IMG/VR virus record: IMGVR_UViG_3300005529_000442 | Span: 1 to 24,913 of that record | Length of the DNA: 24,913 bases | Direction: 5' to 3' (one strand) | DNA from: a virus | Part shown: positions 19,418-24,913 of the stretch, piece by piece | Layout: the number at the start of each line of letters is the position of its first letter | Numbering within the stretch: the stretch's first letter is position 1 | Notes under the pieces: generated by a model | Seen by the model: the letters and a program-made list of their open reading frames with translations, nothing else | What the model was told of the DNA's origin: nothing | The model's database searches: none | Translations under genes and position numbers: made by a program

Positions 19418-21078
19418 TTCGCCTCCGTCGCGGCTTGCAGCGATTTGTCGTCCGTCCCGCCGGCGCCGATCCAGGACGGGTAGGGCAGCCCGCGGTCGGC
19501 GTAGGCGCGGCGCTCGATCTGCCGCTGGTCGAGCTGCTCCTCCCAGTCCTCGCCGTAGAGCTCGGCGGTCTCGCGCTTGAGCGTGCCCATGCCGATATCC
19601 ATGGCCATCGCCGAGCCCTGGATCTCCTTGGGCTTGTCGATGAAGCCGCGGCCAGGGCCGAGCCAGCCGCAGCGGGAGTACTCGGTCATCGCCTCCTGGT
19701 AGGACGGGGCGTCGTCCGGCAGCGGCACTTCGCCGCGCTCGAACTCCTCGGCCAGCCAGGTGGCATACATCGGGGTGGCAGTCTCGGCGCAGAACTCGCT
19801 GCGCCGGCGCACCACGGTCTTCCAGGCGTCGGCGAGGGCACCGCGGAGGTTGGAGTAGTTGCTCTTGCTCCAGTCCTGGCTGACCTGCTCGATGGTCTGG
19901 CCGGTGCAGGCGGCGAAGACGCGCAGCATCTCCTGCGCGAACGGCGTGAACTCGGTGTGCGGGTGCGCGCCGCTGACCTGTTCGATCTTCTCGCCGGGCG
20001 CCAGGGTGGGCACGCGCACGCCGCCCATCATGGCGGGGCGCTCCTTGTGCCAGTCCGCGCGCAGGCTCTGGTACCGGGACAGGTCCGCGTTGCTGCCGTC
20101 GTCCAGGGCGTCCGAGACCTGGGCGGGATCGTAGGGGCTGGTGACGTAGGTGCCGAGCACGCTGGCCAGGGTGGCGGCCTGCAGCTCGACGCCGTAGTAG
20201 CGCGCCAGCATCTTCATGTGGGCGATCACCGGCGCGAAGATGCCGATGCCCCGGGACTGGCCGGCGCGCTTCTTCTCGTAGCCGTGGAAGACGCGCTGCC
20301 AGCCGTCAGGGTCGTGCTTCTCGACGCGGTCCCAGATCATGCTCTCGACGGCGTTGTACCAGTCGTTCTGGTGCGCGCGGCGGATGTGGTAGGCGATGTG
20401 GGCGCCGTCCTCGTCCAGCTCCACGCCGCCGCGCAGATAGCGGGTGTCGACCATCTGGTACGGGTTGGACAGCCGGTCCGGGTCCACCACCTGGAAGCAG
20501 GTGGCGTAGCGCGCGGCGCCGGCGCCGATCAGCTCCGGCTTCCAGTACGAGACTGCCAGGTTGTCGCCGTCGACCAGCTTGTGCGACATCATGAGGTACC
20601 ACTGCTGCCCCATGGTCTGCTCGCGGGTGACGTCGTTGAAGTGGTTGACGTCGTAGGCGAACGTGCGCCAGCAGGCCTCGACGTACTTGCGGAAGTCGTC
20701 CGCCCACTTGGCGTCGAATTTCTTGCTGAACCGCTGCAGCGCGCGGTAGTCCGGCGAGGCGTGCAGCCTCAGGTCGCATCCCAGGGTGTTGTCCAGGATG
20801 CGCATGATGCCGCCGACGATCCAGCCGTCGTTGCGGTACAGGTCCCGGCTGCGCGCGACCATGCGGTCGCGGAACTGGTTGATCTCGGCGTCCGGGCTGC
20901 GGATCCACGGCAGCCAGTCGCCCATCTCCTGCGACTGCCAGCGCGCCGCCTCGTAAGGGAAGACGCTGCGCGCGTAGCCGTCGCCGCCGGGATAGCCCGG
21001 TGCGCCGTCCGCGCGGGCGCGCAGGGGCCGGCCGCTGCTGTCGACCAGCACCGGCAGGTTGGCTCGGGGCGCGGCCAT
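19414..21078 (-). CDS. Portal protein (lambda gpB family)
   Basis: The protein has 554 residues, close to lambda gpB (533). The ATG at 21078 overlaps the gpW stop (TGATG); the same frame stays open far upstream through terminase but is not coding there. Family features: 'YEAARWQSQEMGDWLP' and 'RDLYRNDGWIVGGIMRILDNTLGCDLRLHASPDY' near the N-terminus, 'QWYLMMSHKLVDGDNLAVSYW', 'VDPDRLSNPYQMVDTRYLRGGVELDEDG' and 'CTGQTIEQVSQDWSKSNYSNLRGALADAWK'. The portal dodecamer is the DNA entry channel and binds terminase and gpW/gpFII. In lambda, gpB is trimmed at its N-terminus by gpC; the protease is encoded two genes downstream, after the unusual M50 gene. The firm family pattern and context make this call secure. 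Confidence 0.95.
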   Translation of the reverse strand: MAAPRANLPVLVDSSGRPLRARADGAPGYPGGDGYARSVFPYEAARWQSQEMGDWLPWIRSPDAEINQFRDRMVARSRDLYRNDGWIVGGIMRILDNTLGCDLRLHASPDYRALQRFSKKFDAKWADDFRKYVEACWRTFAYDVNHFNDVTREQTMGQQWYLMMSHKLVDGDNLAVSYWKPELIGAGAARYATCFQVVDPDRLSNPYQMVDTRYLRGGVELDEDGAHIAYHIRRAHQNDWYNAVESMIWDRVEKHDPDGWQRVFHGYEKKRAGQSRGIGIFAPVIAHMKMLARYYGVELQAATLASVLGTYVTSPYDPAQVSDALDDGSNADLSRYQSLRADWHKERPAMMGGVRVPTLAPGEKIEQVSGAHPHTEFTPFAQEMLRVFAACTGQTIEQVSQDWSKSNYSNLRGALADAWKTVVRRRSEFCAETATPMYATWLAEEFERGEVPLPDDAPSYQEAMTEYSRCGWLGPGRGFIDKPKEIQGSAMAMDIGMGTLKRETAELYGEDWEEQLDQRQIERRAYADRGLPYPSWIGAGGTDDKSLQAATEAK

Positions 21079-21350
21079 CAGAACTGCGGCGAGATCGCGG
21101 CGCGGCGGTTGATGCACTGGCCGTTGGCGCGGTCGATCTGCGTCTGCAGCGTGAGGATGGCCTGCACCAGGTCGCCGAGGTTGGCGCGGGTGTAGGTCAC
21201 CGACTTGCTGCCGTCGCCCTGGGCGTAGCTGGCCACTTCCGCCTTGCCGCCGCTGGTGAGGTCCAGGTAGGCCTGCTGCAGGGCGGCCAGGCGCGACTGC
21301 AGCGTGGCGATGTCGATGCCGTCGAGGATGCTGGTGCGGCGCGTGAACAT
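21078..21350 (-). CDS. Head-tail connector gpW
   Basis: The protein has 90 residues. 'DIATLQSRLAALQQAYLDLTSGGKAEVASYAQGDGSKSVTYTRANLGDLVQAILTLQTQID' is the classical gpW fold: helix, beta hairpin with the 'SY.qGD.Ksv.Yt' strand, helix. gpW binds below the portal after DNA packaging and prepares the site for gpFII. The order terminase large, W, B is the lambda order. The start at 21350 lies 9 bases after the terminase stop (21360). The protein is a little longer than lambda gpW (68) by a basic C-terminal tail. Confidence 0.93.
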   Translation of the reverse strand: MFTRRTSILDGIDIATLQSRLAALQQAYLDLTSGGKAEVASYAQGDGSKSVTYTRANLGDLVQAILTLQTQIDRANGQCINRRAAISPQF

Positions 21351-21359
21351 CTGCAGCTC

Positions 21360-23471
21360 CTAGGCGAGACGGCTGGCCAGCGAGCGCCGCTCGGGCGCTC
21401 CCGCCGGCGCCGCCCCGGGTTTCCCATGGGAAACGGGCGGCGTCGGCGGTGCAGTGGCGGTCGCTGGGTTGTCGGGTGAGGCCGGCGCCTGGGCGTCGAC
21501 CATGGTGTTGTTGTCCCAGGGCGCGGCCCAGGGAAAGGGCTGTTCCCAGTTGATGCGCGAAAGGCCGTGCAGGTGCGCGGCGACGTGCGTCAGGACCATC
21601 AGGTCCAGCGCTTCGTTGCGCGCGTTCGCGGACTTCTTTTCCCAGCGTCCGTCGGCGCGGCGGTGCTCCGCGGCGAGCTGCTCGAAAAACGGGTGCGGTG
21701 CTTCCTTGGCGCGCAGGCCGCGCGGGAAGTGCACGTAGCCCGGGCCGGGCTCCGCCACCTTGAGCTGGGCGACGAGCCCGTCCTTGAACAAGTTCGGGTT
21801 GAACGAGGCCAGCGGCACCTGGCCGCGGGCGATCTTGCCGGCCTTGCGCTGCGTGTCCGGGTAGACGACGACCAGGCGCTGGGCGTTGACGGCCTTGGCG
21901 CCCTTGGACGGCAACAGCGACCACGCCTCGCGGCCGTTGATGAGGCCATAGGAGCGCAGCTTGCGCCGGCGGTGCCAGCGGATGAAGGAGCCGTAGGCCT
22001 GGTCGGTGACGCCGGGCACGCCCTGCGAGTCGAAGATCGCGCCGCGCGGCCGCATATGCCGGCCGCTGCCATCGGCCAGTGGCCAGCTCTTGCTCAGCAC
22101 CTGGTCGAGCAGCTGGTCCCAGTCCTCGGGTGAGGTGTCGACCGAGGCCGGCAGCTTGCCGTGCTCGATGATCCAGCTCTCGCCCTTAACGCCCCAGCCG
22201 CGCACGAGCCACTCGAAGTGCGCCGCCTGGATGTCTGCCGCGACGGTGATGAAGCGCACGCCGTCCGGCACGACACCACGCGTGAGCGACGACTCGGCGC
22301 GCTCGGCCAGGACGTTGGCGTCGACCGTGCCCTCGGCCTTGAGCGTGAGGCGCGGGTAGCCCCACTGCTTGGCCATGACCTGGTGGAAGGTCTTGATGGC
22401 GTCATCGCCGCCGTTTTCGGCGTCGCGCTCGGCCTTGGCGCGGGCGCGCGCCAGGGCGCCGATGCCGCCGTCGACGAATAGGCTCATCGTGCCGACGATC
22501 CAGAAGCCGGCAATGCGGTGTGGCTGCAGCTCGCCGGTGACGACGCCGTCCTCGCTGATCTCCTGGCCGAGGCCGACGTAGCGGCCGTAGCGCAGCATCT
22601 CGCGTCGGTAGCTGTCCTCGATGTGGCAGCCGGCGGTCGGGCAGATCAGGCGCGCTTCGGCCTGCACCTCGTCGAGCGGGGCGTTGGCCGGATACCAGAG
22701 GCCCATGTGCCGCGGCGCGATCGGGATCGGGCTCGACCAGGCGCCGCAAAGCGGGCAGGGCCAGTACCACATGCGCCGGTCGCTGTCGCGGTACCAGGCG
22801 AGGATGCCCTCGGTCCACTTCTCCGGGTCCAGGCCGTAGGCCAGGTCCGGGTGGCTCATGCCCAGGATCTTGCCGTGGCGCCCGAAGTTGGTGATGCGGA
22901 CGTCGAACTGCGCCTTCACGTCTCCGAGCGAGCGCAGGTAGGCGTCGATCTCGTCGGCGACGATGCGCGGCGCCGTCTTGCTGATCAGGTTCGCCTGGGT
23001 CGCCGACAGGAACTCGGCGCGCATGCCGGCGAAGCGCTTGAACTTCATGCTCCGGTCTTCGGGCCGCGAGCCGAGGCGGCCGGAGAGCTGCGGGTGCAGC
23101 TCGATCATCGGGTTGATCTGCGCCTTGACGTAGGCGTCGCGCAGATCGTCCGTCGGCATGTACCACAGCATGTCGCCCGGATCCGTGGCCACCGACTTCA
23201 GCAGCCAGTTCTCGGCGATGCTGGTCTTGCCGCTGCGGCCAGGGCCCACCACGGCCACCGCCTGGTGCTCCAGGGACGTGAGGCAGTCCATCGGCTCGAC
23301 CAGGAACGGCGCGAGCTCGTGGTTCCACGGGCCGGAGTAGGCACCGGCGGGATTCGACAGCAGGCGCTTGCGGGCCGCGTACTGCGACACCGTCTCGCGC
23401 GCGCGCGGCCGGAGGATGTCCAGCACGTCGCGGAACACCGCGCGGGCGGAGGCGTAGGGTGCGTCGAGCAT
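21360..23471 (-). CDS. Terminase large subunit (lambda GpA family)
   Basis: The protein has 703 residues (lambda GpA 641). The ATPase has Walker A 'GPGRSGKTS' (76-84) and Walker B-type 'RIVADEIDAYL' with Asp173/Glu174. A zinc-binding-like 'CPLC' and 'CPTAGC' insert follows, as in many GpA proteins, then the nuclease half with 'VRFITVAADIQAAHFEWLVRGWG' (acidic active site), 'AIFDSQGVPGVTDQAYGSF', and 'NEALDLMVLTHVAAHLHGL' near the end. It packages DNA and, in this family, cuts cos ends. Residues from about 655 are an Ala/Pro-rich disordered tail. Palindrome copy 4 falls in this tail and encodes VSHGKP. Start at 23471 is 4 bases after the small subunit stop. Confidence 0.95.
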   Translation of the reverse strand: MLDAPYASARAVFRDVLDILRPRARETVSQYAARKRLLSNPAGAYSGPWNHELAPFLVEPMDCLTSLEHQAVAVVGPGRSGKTSIAENWLLKSVATDPGDMLWYMPTDDLRDAYVKAQINPMIELHPQLSGRLGSRPEDRSMKFKRFAGMRAEFLSATQANLISKTAPRIVADEIDAYLRSLGDVKAQFDVRITNFGRHGKILGMSHPDLAYGLDPEKWTEGILAWYRDSDRRMWYWPCPLCGAWSSPIPIAPRHMGLWYPANAPLDEVQAEARLICPTAGCHIEDSYRREMLRYGRYVGLGQEISEDGVVTGELQPHRIAGFWIVGTMSLFVDGGIGALARARAKAERDAENGGDDAIKTFHQVMAKQWGYPRLTLKAEGTVDANVLAERAESSLTRGVVPDGVRFITVAADIQAAHFEWLVRGWGVKGESWIIEHGKLPASVDTSPEDWDQLLDQVLSKSWPLADGSGRHMRPRGAIFDSQGVPGVTDQAYGSFIRWHRRRKLRSYGLINGREAWSLLPSKGAKAVNAQRLVVVYPDTQRKAGKIARGQVPLASFNPNLFKDGLVAQLKVAEPGPGYVHFPRGLRAKEAPHPFFEQLAAEHRRADGRWEKKSANARNEALDLMVLTHVAAHLHGLSRINWEQPFPWAAPWDNNTMVDAQAPASPDNPATATAPPTPPVSHGKPGAAPAGAPERRSLASRLA
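21419..21434. repeat. 16-bp palindrome GTTTCCCATGGGAAAC, copy 4
   Basis: This is an exact copy within the terminase large subunit 3' coding region, about 60-75 bases before the stop, in the part encoding a low-complexity tail. It is 7071 bp from copy 3. Being read in a different frame from the copy in the endonuclease gene, it is conserved as DNA, not as protein. Confidence 0.9.
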
Positions 23472-23475
23472 GGGC

Positions 23476-24045
23476 TCAGCCCAGGAGCGGCTGCAGCTCG
23501 GCGACCAGCTTGCCGCGCAGCTCGTTGCAGATCTCGCGGACCCGTTCGGACTCTTTCTCCTCGATGCCGAGGATCTTCACGATCTGTTCCGGCAGGATGT
23601 CCAGGCCGCGGCTGAATACCGCCATGGTCTGGGCCGCCACCTGGCGGACGTCATCCCGCTCGAGCAGCTCGCCGCGGTCGCGGCGCAGCTTGTCCTCGAG
23701 CAGCTGCGCGCTGGCCTGGTCGCGGCGCTGCTTCGCCGTTGCCTCGCCCTGGTGTACCGCCGGCGCGGCAGCGGTCGGAGCGGTCGGAGCTGTCGGCGCC
23801 GCCGCGGCGAGCTCGGCCTCCTCGTCGGCCTTGGTCTTCGGCCGCCGGCCCGGCTTGGCCTTGCCGCCTCCGGCCGCCAGGTATTGCGTTACGAGCGGCA
23901 GGCTGAAGGTCCAGCCCTCGGGGCTGTTGCCGCGCGTGCGCACTGGAAAATTCGAATCGCGCTCCAAAACGCGATCCAGGCGCGGCCGTCCCCAGCCCAA
24001 CACGGCGCAAAGCTCCGCCTTGTTGAGGATGGAAGTGTCAGCCAT
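23476..24045 (-). CDS. Terminase small subunit (Nu1-like)
   Basis: The protein has 189 residues from ATG at 24045; a GTG at 24054 adds three. Neither start has a strong Shine-Dalgarno (AAGTGG at most). N-terminal 'ILNKAELCAVLGWGRPRLDRVLERDSNFPVRTRGNSPEGWTFSLPLVTQYLA' is a winged-helix DNA-binding module like lambda Nu1. A flexible linker follows with the repeat APTAPTAPTAAAPA (about 85-98). Then a long charged helix 'QLLEDKLRRDRGELLERDDVRQVAAQTM' and C-terminal 'FSRGLDILPEQIVKIL...ELRGKLVAEL' bind the large subunit. It recognises the packaging site, which in lambda-type phages lies nearby. Small direct repeats are present just upstream of this gene. Confidence 0.9.
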   Translation of the reverse strand: MADTSILNKAELCAVLGWGRPRLDRVLERDSNFPVRTRGNSPEGWTFSLPLVTQYLAAGGGKAKPGRRPKTKADEEAELAAAAPTAPTAPTAAAPAVHQGEATAKQRRDQASAQLLEDKLRRDRGELLERDDVRQVAAQTMAVFSRGLDILPEQIVKILGIEEKESERVREICNELRGKLVAELQPLLG

Positions 24046-24056
24046 ATCAGCCACTT

Positions 24057-24084
24057 ACGGCGTCACGGCGTCATGTAACGCGTA
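24057..24084. repeat. Short direct repeats upstream of terminase small subunit
   Basis: ACGGCGTC occurs twice in tandem (24057-24064, 24065-24072), followed by GTAAC-GC-GTAAC (24075-24086 region). They lie in the 143-base gap (24055-24197) that also holds a 17-nt hairpin (24147-24163) and a short AT-rich tract. Terminase-binding or cos/pac sites sit at this place in lambda-type genomes; assignment here is tentative. Confidence 0.35.
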
Positions 24085-24146
24085 ACACCAAATATTTCCT
24101 CGAAAACTGTGCCTGTTCGCGCGCGCGCAGTGCCCGCGTCTTGGAG

Positions 24147-24163
24147 GGGTCCGGGAAGGACCC
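24147..24163. promoter_or_regulatory. GGGTCC-GGGAA-GGACCC hairpin in the gap upstream of terminase
   Basis: A perfect 6-bp GC-rich stem with a 5-nt loop lies between the stop of the first gene (24198) and terminase small subunit. There is no T-tract on the minus strand, so it is not a standard terminator. It could be an mRNA structure or part of the packaging site. Confidence 0.35.
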
Positions 24164-24197
24164 GTCGGCCCTGGGCTCTCCCTGAGGCGTATCGAGC

Positions 24198-24875
24198 TCA
24201 GCGGCGGGCGGTGGCGATGGCGTTGGCGATCGCGCGCTCGAGCTCGGGTTTGAACTCGCGGCGGATGATGCGCTCGGCGTTGGTGAACCATCCCAGGCGC
24301 TGGCGCACGGGAATGGCGTCGCCGAAGCGGACGATGAGGACCAGCTGGCCGGTCGCCGGGGCGATGCTGCCTTTCTTGGCGTAGCGGCCGGCGCGACGCT
24401 GGCCGCGCACGACCTTCGGGCGCTGCCAGATGCCGTTGACCCAGCCGGCCTTGGTCTTGACCGGGCCGATGAAGATGTCGCCGCGCGCCTTGAGGCGCTT
24501 GAGCGCGCCGGCGGGGATGTTGCCGTACGCGTTGAGCTGGATGTGCTTGGGGTTGAACCAGGTCACGCCGCGGCCGATCAGCTTGTGCATGCCGCCGAAC
24601 TCGAACGGCTCGAGGTAGGCGGCGGTGATGTCCTTGACGTAGATGACCAGACGCGGGTCCGCCTTGGTCGCGGCCTTCATGGCGATGGCGTTGAGCGTGA
24701 AGGGCGTCGGATCCTTCAGCTTGCGCTTGAGCAGCTCGCGCTGGCCCGGCACCAGGTGCTTGCGGCCGAGGGCGTTGAGGCCCTGGGCGATGGCGAACGG
24801 CAGCTGGCGCCGGGCGAAGTCGTCGAGCGAGCGCTGCAGGCCGCGGACATCGGCGCGGACGGAGATCCTGAACAC
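24198..24875 (-). CDS. Phage minor structural protein upstream of terminase
   Basis: The protein has 225 residues. GTG at 24875 is preceded by GGAGG 9 bases upstream. The sequence is basic: 'VRGLQRSLDDFARRQLPFAIAQGLNALGRKHLVPGQRELLKRKLKDPTPFTLNAIAMKAATKADPRLVIYVKD' and 'YLEPFEFGGMHK', later 'GDIFIGPVKTKAG...GIWQRP' and 'PVRQRLGWFTNAERIIRREFKPELERAIANAIA'. It resembles the loosely defined phage minor tail/capsid proteins (gpZ- or HK97 gp10-like) often encoded just before or after the head genes; this is pattern memory, not a search. It is probably a virion component. The gene lies at the window edge and upstream partners are not visible. Confidence 0.6.
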   Translation of the reverse strand: MFRISVRADVRGLQRSLDDFARRQLPFAIAQGLNALGRKHLVPGQRELLKRKLKDPTPFTLNAIAMKAATKADPRLVIYVKDITAAYLEPFEFGGMHKLIGRGVTWFNPKHIQLNAYGNIPAGALKRLKARGDIFIGPVKTKAGWVNGIWQRPKVVRGQRRAGRYAKKGSIAPATGQLVLIVRFGDAIPVRQRLGWFTNAERIIRREFKPELERAIANAIATARR

Positions 24876-24913
24876 GCCGCGCGCCTCCGGTATAAAAGCG
24901 CCGGCGAGCGGCG

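Noticed and set aside
21078-21924. The portal frame stays open 282 codons upstream, suggesting a much longer protein.
   Set aside because: The upstream part is Arg/Pro/Ala-rich out-of-frame terminase and gpW sequence; the ATG at 21078 overlapping the gpW stop is the family-consistent start.
1-24913. CRISPR arrays, rRNA, insertion sequences, integrase or attachment sites.
   Set aside because: No regularly spaced repeat-spacer pattern, rRNA-like stretch, transposase or integrase reading frame was seen on either strand.

Overview
The window is the late structural region of a tailed temperate phage or prophage, at high G+C (roughly two thirds by eye). It joins a lambda-type head module to a Mu/SfV-type contractile tail module. 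Nearly every gene is on the minus strand, so the operon is read from high to low coordinates. Genes abut or overlap by 1-4 bases (ATGA, GTGA, TGATG junctions), which suggests translational coupling. The host is probably a high-GC proteobacterium; a Xanthomonadaceae-like gammaproteobacterium is my guess from style and GC, with no marker gene to prove it. No integrase, transposase, repressor or lysis gene is in view.

Head and packaging (24875 to 14004, minus strand): a minor structural protein, terminase small subunit (Nu1-like), terminase large subunit (GpA), gpW, lambda-type portal, a membrane-embedded M50 site-2-type protease that does not belong to the usual lambda head set, S49 prohead protease (gpC-like), an acidic/lysine-rich scaffold, a decoration protein (gpD-like) carrying two inserted repeat domains, major capsid protein (gpE-like) with an unexpected hydrophobic N-terminus, a GIY-YIG/NUMOD3 homing endonuclease with lower GC, and a gpFII-like head-tail joining protein.

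Tail (13990 to 1, minus strand): terminator-like protein, Mu gp38-like (DUF2635), sheath (gpL), tube (gpM), assembly chaperone with a -1 frameshift extension, tape measure with an embedded lysozyme domain, gpN/DNA-circularisation protein, then after an accessory island gp44/gpP, gp45/gpV, gp46, gp47/gpJ, gp48, a gp53-like tail fibre, a fibre assembly protein, a triple-repeat fibre-like protein and a secreted protein cut by the window edge.

Accessory island (about 6100-7520), between gpN and gp44: a plus-strand secreted-protein gene, two very small genes, and a compact regulatory locus with a strong sigma70-type promoter, a terminator-like hairpin and a 76-nt RNA closed by a 9-bp stem. The unpaired parts of that RNA are complementary to two sites, one of which abuts the Shine-Dalgarno of a 90-codon gene. 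I read this as a C4-type antisense RNA immunity locus like that of phages P1/P7.

The other strong unexplained signal is a 16-bp palindrome, GTTTCCCATGGGAAAC, present four times (one copy with a single mismatch) at 6.4, 6.8 and 7.1 kb intervals, always at or near the 3' end of a gene. It may be a dispersed operator or other protein-binding site of this phage.
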